Assembly (NCBI RefSeq): GCF_001577265.1
Contig: NZ_CP014517.1
Location: 3,136,501-3,200,500 of the forward strand
Source of the DNA: Variovorax sp. PAMC 28711
GTDB taxonomy: Bacteria; Pseudomonadota; Gammaproteobacteria; Burkholderiales; Burkholderiaceae_C
Direction of reading: 5' to 3'
Length of the DNA stretch: 64,000 nucleotides
The translations under genes were made by a program, and so were the position numbers. This document shows positions 41,930 through 52,010 of the stretch, piece by piece (the first letter of the stretch is position 1; each line of letters begins with the position of its first letter). Under the pieces are notes generated by a model. The model was not told where the DNA came from, ran no database searches, and worked only from the letters and a program-made list of their open reading frames with translations.

Positions 41930-43817
41930 GGCCGTGATCCAGGGGCCGGGCGGATTCGCCCCGAAGGGCCAGCCGGCACGCATCGCCTTGCTGGGCAATC
42001 CCAATTGCGGCAAAACCGCGTTGTTCAACCTGCTGACGGGCAGCCGTCAGAAGGTCGCCAACTACGCCGGCGTGACGGTCGAGCGCAAGGAGGGCACGCT
42101 GAGCACGCCGTCCGGCCGACGCGTCTTCGTGCTCGATTTGCCGGGCGCCTACAGCCTCAATGCGCTGAGCGCCGACGAAGCCGTCACGCGCGACGTCGTC
42201 ACCGGCCAGAGCAAGGAAGCGATGCCCGACCTGCTGGTGTGCGTGACCGACGCGACCAATCTGCGCCTCAACCTGCGGCTGGTGCTCGAAGCCAGGAAGC
42301 TCGGCCTGCCGATGGTGGTCGCGCTCAACATGACCGACATGGCGAAGAAGCAGGGCATCACCGTGGACACCGCGGTGCTGTCGCGCGAGCTCGGCGTGCC
42401 GGTGATCGAGACGGTGGGCGTGCACAGCGGCGGCGCGAAGGCGTTGCTCTCGCAGCTCGACGCGCCCGTGGCGGCAGCGCTGCCGCAAACCTGGCGTCCG
42501 CCGGCGCTGGACGACGTGCTCGCCACGCAGCGCGAGGTGCGCCGCATCCTGGGCCTCGCGGTGCAGGAGTCGGTGGGCAGCCTCGCCACCAGCGACCGCA
42601 TCGATCGCATCGTGCTGCATCCGGTGTGGGGCTCGCTGGTGCTGGCGGCCACGCTGTTCCTGATGTTCCAGGCGGTGTTCAGTTGGGCCAACGTGCCGAT
42701 GGACGCGATCAAAGCGGCCACCGAAGCGCTCGGCAACGGCCTGAAGGCCCTGGTGCCCGAAGGCATGTTGCAGAGCTTGCTGGTCGACGGCGTCGTGGCC
42801 GGCGTGGGCGGCGTGATCGTGTTCCTGCCGCAGATCCTGATCCTCTTTCTCTTCATCCTTGCGCTGGAAGATTCGGGCTACCTGCCGCGCGCCGCGTTCC
42901 TGCTCGACCGCGTGATGGGCACCGTCGGGCTGTCGGGCCGCTCGTTCATTCCGCTGCTCTCGAGCTTCGCCTGCGCCATTCCGGGCGTGATGGCCACGCG
43001 CACCATCAGCAACTGGCGCGACCGGCTCACCACGATCATGATCGCGCCGCTCATGACGTGTTCGGCGCGGCTGCCCGTGTATGCGCTGCTCATCGCGGCC
43101 TTCATTCCCGAGCGCACCGTGGCGGGCCTGTTCAACCTGCAGGGCATCGTGCTGTTCGCGCTGTATGTGTTCGGCATCGTGTCGGCGATGTCGGTGGCCT
43201 GGGTCATGAAGCGCTTTCGCGACAACCAGTCGCATTCGCCCTTGCTGATGGAGCTGCCGGCGTACCGCTGGCCGAACATCCGCAACCTGCTGCTCGGCCT
43301 CTATGAGCGCGCATGGATCTTCATCCAGCGCGTCGGCACGATCATCCTCACGCTCACCATCCTCTTGTGGTTCCTGTCGACCTTTCCGTCGCCACCCGAA
43401 GGCGCGACCGGTCCGGCGATCCAGTACAGCATCGCCGGCATGCTGGGCCGCGGGCTCGAGCACATCTTTGCGCCGATCGGCTTCAACTGGCAGATCTCGA
43501 TCGCGCTGGTGCCCGGCATGGCGGCGCGTGAAGTCGCGGTCGGCGCACTCGGCACGGTGTATGCACTGTCGGCTGCGGGCGACGAGGTCGCGGGGCAACT
43601 GCAGCCGCTGATCGCGAGCAGCTGGTCGCTGGCCACGGCGCTCTCGCTGCTGGTCTGGTATGTCTTCGCGCCCCAATGCATCTCGACGCTCGCCGCCGTG
43701 AAGCGCGAGACCAACTCGTGGAAGTACGTGTGGATCATGGCGGGCTATTTGTTCGCCCTGGCCTACATCGCCTGCTTCATCACCTACCGCGTGGCCGTCG
43801 CGCTGGGCTGGGGCTGA
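41922..43817 (+). CDS. feoB: Ferrous iron transporter FeoB
   Basis: Inner-membrane Fe2+ permease with an N-terminal GTPase domain, 631 residues from the ATG that overlaps the feoA stop. G1 is LLGNPNCGKTALFN, G3 is VLDLPGAYSLNAL and G4 is NMTD. The membrane part contains the conserved core SGRSFIPLLSSFACAIPGVM and the FeoB-type AAREVAVGALGTVYAL segment. The downstream cysteine-rich gene starts 14 nt later. Confidence 0.96.
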   Translation: MVEAVIQGPGGFAPKGQPARIALLGNPNCGKTALFNLLTGSRQKVANYAGVTVERKEGTLSTPSGRRVFVLDLPGAYSLNALSADEAVTRDVVTGQSKEAMPDLLVCVTDATNLRLNLRLVLEARKLGLPMVVALNMTDMAKKQGITVDTAVLSRELGVPVIETVGVHSGGAKALLSQLDAPVAAALPQTWRPPALDDVLATQREVRRILGLAVQESVGSLATSDRIDRIVLHPVWGSLVLAATLFLMFQAVFSWANVPMDAIKAATEALGNGLKALVPEGMLQSLLVDGVVAGVGGVIVFLPQILILFLFILALEDSGYLPRAAFLLDRVMGTVGLSGRSFIPLLSSFACAIPGVMATRTISNWRDRLTTIMIAPLMTCSARLPVYALLIAAFIPERTVAGLFNLQGIVLFALYVFGIVSAMSVAWVMKRFRDNQSHSPLLMELPAYRWPNIRNLLLGLYERAWIFIQRVGTIILTLTILLWFLSTFPSPPEGATGPAIQYSIAGMLGRGLEHIFAPIGFNWQISIALVPGMAAREVAVGALGTVYALSAAGDEVAGQLQPLIASSWSLATALSLLVWYVFAPQCISTLAAVKRETNSWKYVWIMAGYLFALAYIACFITYRVAVALGWG

Positions 43818-43831
43818 ATGAAAGGATTGAC

Positions 43832-44095
43832 ATGACACAGCAACTGATCGTCGGCGTGATCGTCGCCATCGCAGCGCTCTACGCGGTGTGGCGCTGGATG
43901 CCGGCTGGTTGGCGCCGCTCGGCCGCGCAGAAGGTGGCTGCGGGCTCGCACCGCGCAGGCTTGGTCGACCGCGAGCGCGCGGACGAACTCGCTGCATCGC
44001 TGGCGAAGTCGTCGGGCTGCGGATCGTGCGACAGCTGCGGTGCGTGTGCAAAATCCGACGCACCCGCCGCCGACGCGAAGTTCTCGCCGCGCTGA
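43832..44095 (+). CDS. FeoB-associated Cys-rich membrane protein
   Basis: 87 residues. One N-terminal membrane helix (LIVGVIVAIAALYAVW) is followed by a short soluble part and a cysteine cluster CGSCDSCGACAKS near the C-terminus. It fits the small DUF6587/FeoB-associated Cys-rich proteins that often take the place of FeoC. The cysteines may bind iron or sense redox, which is an inference. It is the third gene of the Fur-controlled operon. Confidence 0.8.
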   Translation: MTQQLIVGVIVAIAALYAVWRWMPAGWRRSAAQKVAAGSHRAGLVDRERADELAASLAKSSGCGSCDSCGACAKSDAPAADAKFSPR

Positions 44096-44100
44096 GCCCG

Positions 44101-45279
44101 ATGCCCGCGCACCTCCTGGTCGCCGGCGGCGGCATCGGCGGGCTCGCGGGCGCGCTGGCGCTGGCGCGCAAGGGTCACCGGATCGACCTGCTGGAGCAGG
44201 CCGCCGTGTTCGGCGAAATCGGCGCGGGCGTGCAGCTCGGCCCCAATGCGACGAAGCGGCTTCATGCCCTGGGGCTCGCCGCGTCGCTCGACGCGATCGC
44301 AGCGAAACCCGAGGCGCTGGTGGTGCGCAGTGCAGCGAGCCATTCGGTGCTCGCGCGCATGCCGCTCGGCCATTCCGTCAGCGAACGCTATGGCGCGCCC
44401 TATCTCTGCGTGCACCGCGCCGATCTCCACGCGCTGCTGCTCGACGCCGTTCGCACGCACGGCGACGTGGCGCTCGCCACCGGCGCCCGCGTCGCGCAGG
44501 TGCAAACGAGCGACGACCTGGTCTGCGTGTCGACCGTCGATGCCCGTGCGTGGGAAGGCGATGCGCTGATCGGCGCCGACGGCCTCTGGAGCGTGGTGCG
44601 CCAGCAGGTGGAAGACGTCGCCACTGCGCCGCGCGCGACCGGCCACACGGCGTGGCGCGCATTGATCGCCCAGTCAGCACTCCCTGCCGCATTGCGCAGC
44701 GGGCAGGTCGATGTCTGGCTCGGCCCGCAGCTGCACGCGGTCGCTTACCCGGTGCGCGGCGGTGAGGGGCTCAACGTGGTGGTCATCGCCGAGTCGGCAC
44801 CCGCAGGCGATGCGCGCGATTGGGACCAGGCCAGCAGCCTCGCCGCGCTGCAGCAGGCCACCGGCCGTTGCGGCACCGAACTGCAGTCGTTGCTCGACGC
44901 CATGCCCGACTGGCGCGCCTGGACACTGAACGACCGCCCGCCGCTGACCGCCGCCGAAGGCATGGCGCGCGGCCGTGTCGCGCTGCTCGGCGACGCAGCG
45001 CACCCGATGGTCCCGTACCTCGCGCAAGGCGCCGGCATGGCGATCGAGGACGCGACCGCGCTCGCCGATGCGGTGGGCCGCGGCGGGCCCGCCGACTTGC
45101 CCGATGCGTTCGCGCTCTATGCCGCGGCGCGCTGGCAGCGCAACGCCCGGGTGCAGGCACGCGCACATCGCAACGGTGAAATCTTTCATGCGAGCGGACC
45201 GGTGCGCCTGGGCCGCGATCTGGCCATGCGCGCGCTCGGTGCAGCCTTGCTGGATCAGCCGTGGCTGTACGGCGGCTGA
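44101..45279 (+). CDS. FAD-dependent monooxygenase (salicylate/3-hydroxybenzoate hydroxylase type)
   Basis: 392 residues. The N-terminal Rossmann motif is LLVAGGGIGGLAGALALARK, then EIGAGVQLGPNATKRLHALG, which is typical of group A aromatic hydroxylases. The second FAD motif is VALLGDAAHPMVPYLAQGAG. The substrate is not clear. The tryptophan-degradation genes lie nearby but on the other strand, and the gene begins 5 nt after the feo operon. It could be a general hydroxylase such as salicylate 1-monooxygenase. Confidence 0.82.
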   Translation: MPAHLLVAGGGIGGLAGALALARKGHRIDLLEQAAVFGEIGAGVQLGPNATKRLHALGLAASLDAIAAKPEALVVRSAASHSVLARMPLGHSVSERYGAPYLCVHRADLHALLLDAVRTHGDVALATGARVAQVQTSDDLVCVSTVDARAWEGDALIGADGLWSVVRQQVEDVATAPRATGHTAWRALIAQSALPAALRSGQVDVWLGPQLHAVAYPVRGGEGLNVVVIAESAPAGDARDWDQASSLAALQQATGRCGTELQSLLDAMPDWRAWTLNDRPPLTAAEGMARGRVALLGDAAHPMVPYLAQGAGMAIEDATALADAVGRGGPADLPDAFALYAAARWQRNARVQARAHRNGEIFHASGPVRLGRDLAMRALGAALLDQPWLYGG

Positions 45280-45288
45280 GCACCGCTG

Positions 45289-46551
45289 CTACAGCCTGAA
45301 GTCCCGCAGGTTCGCGATGCGCTCGGCCAGGCCTTCGGCCCCGAGGTAGTGCCCGAAGGCCTGGACTGGATCGCTGACCTTGGCCAACGACGATTCCAAT
45401 TCCTTCAGCGCCGCATCGCGATCGGTTTCGTAGGCCGCGGGCACGTCGATGCCGACCTGCGCGCACGCCTGGGCGATCAACCGCGCGCTGGCGGGGGCCC
45501 CGCATGCCACGCACTTGACCATTGCTGGCATGTCCGGCTCGGCGCCGTTGTCCAGTAGCGCCGACGTGAGTTCCGGTGAAATCGTGTCGTCGATGTTGGC
45601 CAGCGCGTCGGCTGCGACCGGTGCACCAGCGCGCACGAGCGCGCCAGCGGCGGCAAACGCGCCAAGTCCGATCGCCACATCGGTGGCGATCGCGCTGCCC
45701 TGCAACGGTCCGTCGAACGACACGCCTGCGGCGGCGAGCGCCGCGATCCCTTCGGCATCGTCCGTCGCGATCGCGTGCCGCACAGCGACGCGTGCGAGCG
45801 CCGGGTGGTGGCGCAGCGTTCCGTCGGTGAGCGGTGCGCGCCAGTCGAGCATTGCGCGCCGATAGAACGCGACGAGCTTGTCCATCAGGTCGATGTCGAG
45901 GCCGTGTTCCTCATGCCGGTCGTCGAGGTATTCGATCAGCGCCTGGCCGGAGAAATAGTCGCCGGCCGGCGCGAGCGGATCTTCGTGAAGGTGGAGCGCT
46001 GCGAAGGCGCCGTGCAGGTCGGCAGCGATCGGGCTGATGCCATCCTCGTGCAGACGGTGCGTCCATGCCGGTGGCAGCCCCTGCTTCCACGCAACGACCT
46101 GGCCGTGCGCTTCACCGGTTTCGACCACCACGTAGATCCGGTCCAGGTACTCGAAACCGCCGATCGGCAAATGCGTGAGGCGGCCCTGCCACGCGTGGCC
46201 TTCCTCGATGGCGGCTTCTTCGGCGATTTCCTGTTCGTGTTCGATCCAGCCCTGGAGGTCGCGGTATCCGTCGCTGCCGTTGAAGAACAACTCGCTCCAG
46301 CTGATCGCTTCCTCGTTGCCGTTCATGGCGAGCGTGAGGTCGTAGTCGAGACGACCGCCGGCTGTATCCCGCCACAGCGCCAGCAGCTGCTGAGGAAGTG
46401 GTCCGGCACAGACTTCCTGTACCGCCGCGATCACATCTTCCGCCATCGGCGGCTGCGCCTCGAAGATCACGCGATCGGCGTGGAGCACGACGCCGTGCGT
46501 GCGCAAGGTCGCCAGTTCATCCGAAGAAAAATGTCCGTTCGTTTCGCTCAT
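45289..46551 (-). CDS. SMI1/KNR4-like protein with ankyrin-like C-terminus
   Basis: 420 residues from the ATG at 46551; the longer frame is rejected because it runs through kynA. The region 30-170 has SUKH/SMI1-KNR4-type features (LPQQLLALWRDTAGGRLDYD, LTHLPIGGFEYLDRIYVVVE). The C-terminal part (about 260-370) has ankyrin-like repeats (AIATDDAEGIAALAAAGVSF and ALVRAGAPVAADALANIDDT). SUKH proteins are often immunity proteins of contact-dependent toxins, but no toxin gene is next to it. It is convergent with the monooxygenase gene and downstream of kynA. Confidence 0.68.
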   Translation of the reverse strand: MSETNGHFSSDELATLRTHGVVLHADRVIFEAQPPMAEDVIAAVQEVCAGPLPQQLLALWRDTAGGRLDYDLTLAMNGNEEAISWSELFFNGSDGYRDLQGWIEHEQEIAEEAAIEEGHAWQGRLTHLPIGGFEYLDRIYVVVETGEAHGQVVAWKQGLPPAWTHRLHEDGISPIAADLHGAFAALHLHEDPLAPAGDYFSGQALIEYLDDRHEEHGLDIDLMDKLVAFYRRAMLDWRAPLTDGTLRHHPALARVAVRHAIATDDAEGIAALAAAGVSFDGPLQGSAIATDVAIGLGAFAAAGALVRAGAPVAADALANIDDTISPELTSALLDNGAEPDMPAMVKCVACGAPASARLIAQACAQVGIDVPAAYETDRDAALKELESSLAKVSDPVQAFGHYLGAEGLAERIANLRDFRL

Positions 46552-46619
46552 TTCGAGTCTCCCGTTGCTGGCAAAAATGGCTGCCAAGCGGCAGGACGGG
46601 CGTGACGGACCGGCTTGTC

Positions 46620-47456
46620 TCAGAGGTCGGTTCGGAGCTTCCAGATCTCCGGGAAGAGCACCACGTCCAGCATCTTGCGAAGGTAGCTTACGCCGCCGGT
46701 GCCCCCCGTGCCGCGTTTGAACCCGATAACGCGCTCCACAGTGGTCACGTGGCGAAAGCGCCAGAGCCGGAAGGCGTCTTCGATGTCGGTGAGTTTTTCG
46801 CCAAGCTGGTAGAGATCCCAGTGCGCCTTCGGGTCGCGGTACACGGTGAGCCAGGCCTGCTCGACGCCTTCGCTCTCGACATAGCCTTGCGTCCAGTCGC
46901 GCTGGAGGTGGTCGGCCGGCACCGGCACGCCATGCCGCGCGAGGAGGCGCAGCGCCTCGTCGTACAGCGATGGCGACTCGCAGGCGACCTGCACCTGTGC
47001 CAGCAGATCGGGGCGGTGCGCATGCGGCTTGAGCATCGCGGCATTCTTGTTGCCGAGCGCGAATTCGATGCAGCGGTATTGCGCGCTCTGGAAGCCGCTG
47101 GAACTCGCGAGGTAGGGCCGCATCGCGCTGTACTCGGGCGGCGTCATGGTCGACAGCACGGTCCAGGCGCTCACCAGCTGCTCCATGATCCGCGTCACGC
47201 GCGCGAGCATCTTGAAAGCATCGGCCAGCTCGTCGTTGGCCACGCAGGCGATGGCGGCGCGCAGCTCGTGCAGCATCAGCTTCATCCACAGTTCGCTGGT
47301 CTGGTGCTGCACGATGAAAAGCAGCTCGTCGTGCGCGGGCGAGCGCGGATGCTGCGCATTCAGGATCTCGTCCAGGTGCAGGTAGTCGCCGTAGCTCATC
47401 GAGGCGCTGAAGTCGAGCTGCGCCTTTTCTTCGTGGACGATCTTGTCGGTGGTCAT
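46620..47456 (-). CDS. kynA: Tryptophan 2,3-dioxygenase
   Basis: Heme enzyme that opens the indole ring of tryptophan to N-formylkynurenine. The 278-residue length is normal for bacterial TDO. Typical segments are [40 protein letters not shown] and [20 protein letters not shown]. The start at 47456 gives [16 protein letters not shown]; the longer frame runs into kynU. It starts 1 nt after the kynU stop (TGACATG). Confidence 0.96.
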   Translation of the reverse strand: MTTDKIVHEEKAQLDFSASMSYGDYLHLDEILNAQHPRSPAHDELLFIVQHQTSELWMKLMLHELRAAIACVANDELADAFKMLARVTRIMEQLVSAWTVLSTMTPPEYSAMRPYLASSSGFQSAQYRCIEFALGNKNAAMLKPHAHRPDLLAQVQVACESPSLYDEALRLLARHGVPVPADHLQRDWTQGYVESEGVEQAWLTVYRDPKAHWDLYQLGEKLTDIEDAFRLWRFRHVTTVERVIGFKRGTGGTGGVSYLRKMLDVVLFPEIWKLRTDL

Positions 47457-47457
47457 G

Positions 47458-48756
47458 TCAGGTGACGGCGTTCTTCTGGTTGAACTCGGCGCGCTGCCAC
47501 TCGTTGGCGTCGAGCACTTGCACGATGTGTTCCACCGCATTCCACACGTCTTCGAAACCGAGGTACAGCGGCGTGAAGCCGAAGCGCAGGATGTGCGGGG
47601 TCTGGGCGTCGCCGGCGCGGTAGTCGCCGATCACGCCGTGCGCGATCAGCGCCTGCACGATGGCGTAGGCCGCCGTCGGATGCGGCTCGCGCATCGCCAG
47701 GCAAACCTGCGAGCCGCGCTGTGCATGATCGCGCGGCGTGACGAGCGTGAAGCGGTCGGCGCAACGTTGTTCCACCAGCGCGATGAACGCGTCGGTGAGC
47801 GCGAGCGACTTGCTGCGCAGCGCTGCCATCGGACCGAAGTCGCCGTTGAACGCTTCGGCGGCGAGCACCGTGTCGAGGCCGCATTCCAGCCCCGCGAGCG
47901 CGACGATCGGTTGCGTGCCGCACAGGTAGCGACCGACGCCCGGCGCCGGCCGGTAGTGCGGCGTGAACTCGAAGGGCGCCGCGTGGCCCCACCAGCCCGA
48001 GAGCGGTTGCTCGAACGCGCCTGCGTGCCGCGTGTGCACCCACACGAAGGCCGGCGCGCCGGGGCCGCCGTTGAGGTACTTGTAGCCGCAGCCGATCGCG
48101 AAATCAGCGTCGGCCTCGTTGAGCGCGACGGGCACGGCGCCGGCGCTGTGGGCCAGGTCCCAGACGGTGAGCGCGCCCGCAGCGTGGGCCGCGGCGGTGA
48201 CGGCCTTCATGTCGTGCATCGCGCCCGTGCGGTAGTTGACGTGCGTGAGCAGGAGCACGGCGACGTCGTCGGTGAGGGCGTCGCGCAACTCGTCGACGCT
48301 GTCGATCAGGGTGAGCACGAAGCCACGCTCGCGGCAGAGCGATTCGGCGATGTACAGGTCGGTGGGGAAGTTGCTGCGTTCGCTCAGCACCTGCTTGCGG
48401 CCGCTGTCACGTTGCTGCGAGAGGGCGGCGAACAGCACCTTGTAGAGATTGATCGAGGTGCTGTCGGTGCACACCACTTCGCCGGGCGCGGCACCGATGA
48501 GGCGCGCGACCTTGTCGCCCAGGCGCTGCGGCAGGTCGAACCAGCTGGCGCTGTTCCACGAGCGGATGAGCCCCTGACCCCATTCTTCGGTCACCACCTG
48601 GGCGATGCGCGCCGGCGCGGCCGCGGGCAACACGCCGAGCGAATTGCCGTCCAGGTAGATCACGCCTTCGGGCAGGGTGAACAGGTCGCGCAGTGGTGCG
48701 AGCGGGTCCTGGCGGTCGAGCGCGCGGCAATCGTCGAGGGTCATGGTTGTCTTCAT
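47458..48756 (-). CDS. kynU: Kynureninase
   Basis: PLP enzyme that splits kynurenine into anthranilate and alanine. 432 residues from the ATG that overlaps the kynB stop ([14 protein letters not shown]). The PLP lysine lies in [20 protein letters not shown], and other family motifs are [13 protein letters not shown] and [16 protein letters not shown]. The anthranilate produced can return to tryptophan synthesis or be degraded. Confidence 0.96.
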   Translation of the reverse strand: MKTTMTLDDCRALDRQDPLAPLRDLFTLPEGVIYLDGNSLGVLPAAAPARIAQVVTEEWGQGLIRSWNSASWFDLPQRLGDKVARLIGAAPGEVVCTDSTSINLYKVLFAALSQQRDSGRKQVLSERSNFPTDLYIAESLCRERGFVLTLIDSVDELRDALTDDVAVLLLTHVNYRTGAMHDMKAVTAAAHAAGALTVWDLAHSAGAVPVALNEADADFAIGCGYKYLNGGPGAPAFVWVHTRHAGAFEQPLSGWWGHAAPFEFTPHYRPAPGVGRYLCGTQPIVALAGLECGLDTVLAAEAFNGDFGPMAALRSKSLALTDAFIALVEQRCADRFTLVTPRDHAQRGSQVCLAMREPHPTAAYAIVQALIAHGVIGDYRAGDAQTPHILRFGFTPLYLGFEDVWNAVEHIVQVLDANEWQRAEFNQKNAVT

Positions 48757-49397
48757 CGGTTGGGGAGTTCGCGGAGCACGGCGCGTACCGGCGAGGCATC
48801 GGCGCTCACCAGCTTCAGTGGCAGCGCGATGAGTTCGTAGTCGCCTTCGGGCACGTCGTCGAGCACGAGGTTCTCGAGCACGCGCAGGTCGAGGCGGCGA
48901 ATGACCTGGTGGCTGTCGAGCGTCTTGCTGTCGGCCGGGTCGATGCTCGCGGTGTCGATGCCGACCAGCTTGACGCCCAGCGCGGCGAGGCGTTCGATGG
49001 TGGCCGGCGCGTAGGCGGCGAGGGCGCTGTCCGAGCGGTCGACCGGCGCGCTCTCGTAAGTGCGCACGAGCACGCGCGGCGGGAGTTGGTCGAGCGCATG
49101 TTCGATGTGCGCCCATTCGATCAACGGCCCTTTGGCGATCGCGTGGATCACGCGGCAGGTGCCGAGAAAGGGCGTGAGGTCGACGTGCCCGATGGTCGCG
49201 CCGCTTGGGTCGTAATGCAGCGGCGCATCGGCGTGCGCACCGACATGCGGCGACAAGGTGATTTCGCTCACGTTGACCGGGCAGCCCGGGCCGATGCTCG
49301 CGGCCCAGCGCTGCCGGTAGGGCGTGTCGCCCGGGAAGACCGGGGCGCCTTCGTAGACCGGCGGGGAAATGTCCCAGAGGCGGGGTGTGGAAGTCAT
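48753..49397 (-). CDS. kynB: Arylformamidase (kynurenine formamidase)
   Basis: Hydrolyses N-formylkynurenine to kynurenine and formate. 214 residues of the bacterial metal-dependent cyclase-like type, with the histidine motif [16 protein letters not shown]. It is the first gene of kynBUA, whose members overlap or nearly touch. No KynR-type Lrp regulator is adjacent. A small hairpin GCAGCG / CGCTGC (49398-49416) sits right before the start. Confidence 0.95.
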   Translation of the reverse strand: MTSTPRLWDISPPVYEGAPVFPGDTPYRQRWAASIGPGCPVNVSEITLSPHVGAHADAPLHYDPSGATIGHVDLTPFLGTCRVIHAIAKGPLIEWAHIEHALDQLPPRVLVRTYESAPVDRSDSALAAYAPATIERLAALGVKLVGIDTASIDPADSKTLDSHQVIRRLDLRVLENLVLDDVPEGDYELIALPLKLVSADASPVRAVLRELPNR

Positions 49398-49472
49398 GCA
49401 GCGAAGTTAGCGCTGCGCGAGGGGTCGTGGTGTCGGTTATTTCCAACGCCACATGTCACGAAGTGAATGCGG

Positions 49473-50135
49473 TCAGGCCGGGTACTCGTCGTGCAGCTTC
49501 TGCCATCGGTAGGGCGGCGTCTGCGGCCACCCGGCGGGCGAGTCTTCCCACGTCTCTTGCCGGCCCCAAGGCGTGAGGTCGAGCAGGTTGAAGGTGTTGC
49601 TCGCGTTCTCCACGCCGCGGCCGGAGGTGAACCAGGTCTGGAACACGCGGTCGCCATGCCGCAGGAACACCGACATACCGAAGGCCTGCTTCTGCGCGGT
49701 CACGAAGTCGTCGTGGAAGCTGGTGCCCTCGCACGACACCCACGGAAAGTTCCAGCCGAAGCGGGCCTTCACCGCGTCGATGCGCGGCACACTGGCGCGC
49801 GCGACCATCACAAAGGACGTGCGCCGCGCGTGCAGGTGCGCGAAGTGGTTCATCAGGTGGTCGCACACGATCGAGCAGCCGGGGCAGATGTGGTCTGCTG
49901 TGAGCATGTTGTGGTACAGCACGAGCTGGTCGCGGCCGTCGAACAGGTCGGCCAGCCGCAGGTCGCTGCGCTCGGTAGACTGGAAAAAGTAGTCCGTCGT
50001 GATCTCGGTCATCGGCAGCCGGCGGCGGCGCGCCTTGAGCGCGTCGTGCGCGCGCATGAGTTCCTTTTCTTCCGTCAGCAGCGCGTCGCGCTCGCGTTGC
50101 CATTCGGCGCGGGAAGCGATCTCGGGGTAGTGCAT
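49473..50135 (-). CDS. DUF899 family thioredoxin-like protein
   Basis: 220 residues from the ATG at 50135 (MHYPEIASRAEWQRERDALL). DUF899 proteins adopt a thioredoxin-like fold. The ADHICPGCSIVCDHLMNHFA segment is in the place of the usual active-site loop, and VENASNTFNLLDLTPWGRQE is near the C-terminus. The function is unknown. It lies 75 nt upstream of kynB on the same strand and may not belong to that operon. Confidence 0.85.
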   Translation of the reverse strand: MHYPEIASRAEWQRERDALLTEEKELMRAHDALKARRRRLPMTEITTDYFFQSTERSDLRLADLFDGRDQLVLYHNMLTADHICPGCSIVCDHLMNHFAHLHARRTSFVMVARASVPRIDAVKARFGWNFPWVSCEGTSFHDDFVTAQKQAFGMSVFLRHGDRVFQTWFTSGRGVENASNTFNLLDLTPWGRQETWEDSPAGWPQTPPYRWQKLHDEYPA

Positions 50136-50215
50136 GGGGCGCTCCTTCTCATCGATGTGAACAATGTACGCATGGGGTGGTGACGCGTAAACCCCAGATC
50201 TGCCAAGAGGGTCAT

Positions 50216-50276
50216 TTGCTATCAAAAAGATAGCTTCTTCCGCAGAAGAGACGGGCGTTGGAGCCCGATTTCGTTC
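50216..50276. repeat. REP-like repeat, copy C
   Basis: Core GCTATCAAAAAGATAGC (50218-50234), a perfect 6-bp-arm hairpin, followed by TTCT and ACGGGCGTTGGAGCCCGATTT. Same 17-nt core length and orientation as copies A and B. It lies in the gap between the YkgJ-type and DUF899 genes. Confidence 0.7.
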
Positions 50277-50280
50277 AAGT

Positions 50281-50592
50281 TTAGAGCAGCACTGGCAAAC
50301 CATGCCGTGCGCGTGCGCGCTCGCATGCGTCACTGCCCGCTTCGAGCTCCTGGCAAGGGTTCGGTCGCCACTCGGATATCCCGCAAGCCACCGACTGGCC
50401 GATGGTGCCGCCGAGCGCGCCGCAGCGCGGCGGCGTGTGGTCGGTGCCTCGCAGGCGGCAGATCGTGTCGTTCACCTCGACCGCCAGGCCAGCCGGTACG
50501 CGGCCGCCGTGATCGTCGAGTTCGTGGACGCTGAAGTCCACGCGGTAAGCGGCGCAGCAGGCGCCGCAGGATTGGCAGACGGATGTGCTCAT
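50281..50592 (-). CDS. YkgJ-family cysteine cluster protein
   Basis: 103 residues with CQSCGACCAAYRVDFSVHEL near the N-terminus, ICRLRGTDHTPPRCGALGG in the middle and a further CGISEWRPNPCQELEAG segment. The spread of cysteines suggests a bound Zn or Fe-S cluster, typical of the YkgJ family (UPF0153). The function is unknown. It starts 2 nt after the histidine-kinase stop and so is probably in the same transcript. Confidence 0.85.
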   Translation of the reverse strand: MSTSVCQSCGACCAAYRVDFSVHELDDHGGRVPAGLAVEVNDTICRLRGTDHTPPRCGALGGTIGQSVACGISEWRPNPCQELEAGSDACERARARHGLPVLL

Positions 50593-50594
50593 GA

Positions 50595-52010
50595 TCAGGT
50601 TGCGCGGAAATCGGGATTGGGAATGCTGACGAGAAAGCCGGCGCCGCCGCCGAGTCCGGCAGTGACCACGACCTTGCCGCCAAGCCGAGAAGCCGCCTGT
50701 CGGACGATGGCCAAGCCGAGACCCGAACCTGAGGCATCCTGGCCATTGCCTCGCCAGAAGCGCTCGAACACGCGGGCTCTGTCCTCGGATGTGATGCCTG
50801 GCCCGTCGTCGAGCACATGCAGAGTTAACCGCTCACCGTCGTCGCGCAGATCCACTCGCACGTTGCCATTGGCCCGTCCGTAGCGGATAGCGTTGTCGAC
50901 GAGGTTGTAGACGATCGAGTTCAGCATCGCCTGGTCGATCGCCCGCACCAGCCTGTCGGGGGCTTGCAGTTCGAGCTCGGTACCGCGTGCGATGGCGGCA
51001 GGCACCAGTTGCGCAAGCCACTGGCGACATGCCTGCGCCACATCGAGCGGCCGCGGTGCCGCCGCCACACTGTCGTCCAGTTTGGCGAGCGCCAGAAGCT
51101 GCTGGGTCAGGTGCGAGGCGCGGCCGATCGCGCGGTTGAGTTGCTCGTGCGCTTCGCGTCGAGCGTTGGCGCAAGTGGAATGCGCCAGCACATGGGCCTG
51201 GGTGACGACGACTGCGAGCGGCGTGCGTGTCTCGTGCGCGGCGTCCTGAACGAACATGCGTTCGCGATCGATCTTTCGGCGGAGTCGCTCCAGCAAAGTG
51301 TCGATCGCACTTCCCAGCGGCTGCAATTCCCGGTGCATGACGGGCAGTGCGAGTGGGCTCAGGTCGTCCGGCGCGCGATGCGCGATACCTTCTGCGAACT
51401 GCTGCAACGGCCGCAGCCCGACGCGAACAGACCACCAGACCGGCAGCAGGATGAAAGGCAGCGCCAGCGCGAGGTATCGCAGCAGGAAGCGGCTGTTGTA
51501 GGAAAGGAAGTCCGCGTCGCTGCGCACAGGTTCCACAACACGCAACGTCCAACGGCCGGCGTGGCCTTCGTAGACGGCATGTGGCTTTCCTTCCACCACG
51601 ATCTCAGCAAGTTGGCGCGCAGGTCGTTCGAGTGTCATGGCTCGCAAGGTTGGAGACGCCCAGATGCGCTTGCCTTGGTCATCGAGCAGTTCGAGCAGCA
51701 GCAAGCCGGGCAGCCGACCGATCTCACGGCGGCGCTGGTTGATCCACCGGCTCGTCGCCTCGATCGCAGCGCTGGCTTGCGCCGGGTCATCGATCGGTGC
51801 CAGTGATTGCGTCAGTGCTGCGCCAAACTTGTCGAGCCCGGGGGAGCTCGTGTCGAGACGTTGGCTGTCGACATAGAGATAGCCGAGGAGCACAGCCCAG
51901 ATTGCCAAGAAGGCGATCAGCACCGACGCGACGCTGCGGCGCTGCAGCGTGGGCTGGACGATTTGCGCGCGTAATCGGGACCAGGGGCGGGAGAGCCTGA
52001 TGGCGTTCAT
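50595..52010 (-). CDS. Sensor histidine kinase (QseC/PmrB type)
   Basis: 471 residues: membrane helices at about 26-47 and 178-198 frame a periplasmic sensor of about 130 residues. The phosphorylated histidine is H259 in DAAHETRTPLAVVVTQ. The ATPase part has the N box NSIVYNLVDNAIRYGRANGN, G1 LHVLDDGPGI and G2 GSGLGLAIVRQAA. Its start overlaps the response-regulator stop by 4 nt. The signal is unknown. Confidence 0.93.
   Translation of the reverse strand: MNAIRLSRPWSRLRAQIVQPTLQRRSVASVLIAFLAIWAVLLGYLYVDSQRLDTSSPGLDKFGAALTQSLAPIDDPAQASAAIEATSRWINQRRREIGRLPGLLLLELLDDQGKRIWASPTLRAMTLERPARQLAEIVVEGKPHAVYEGHAGRWTLRVVEPVRSDADFLSYNSRFLLRYLALALPFILLPVWWSVRVGLRPLQQFAEGIAHRAPDDLSPLALPVMHRELQPLGSAIDTLLERLRRKIDRERMFVQDAAHETRTPLAVVVTQAHVLAHSTCANARREAHEQLNRAIGRASHLTQQLLALAKLDDSVAAAPRPLDVAQACRQWLAQLVPAAIARGTELELQAPDRLVRAIDQAMLNSIVYNLVDNAIRYGRANGNVRVDLRDDGERLTLHVLDDGPGITSEDRARVFERFWRGNGQDASGSGLGLAIVRQAASRLGGKVVVTAGLGGGAGFLVSIPNPDFRAT

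Noticed and set aside
43888..44100. N-terminal extension of the FAD monooxygenase
   Set aside because: The frame is open but overlaps the Cys-rich Feo gene, and the Rossmann motif begins directly after the ATG at 44101.
41901..44171. 756-codon minus-strand frame opposite feoB
   Set aside because: Antisense shadow; FeoB on the plus strand has full motifs.
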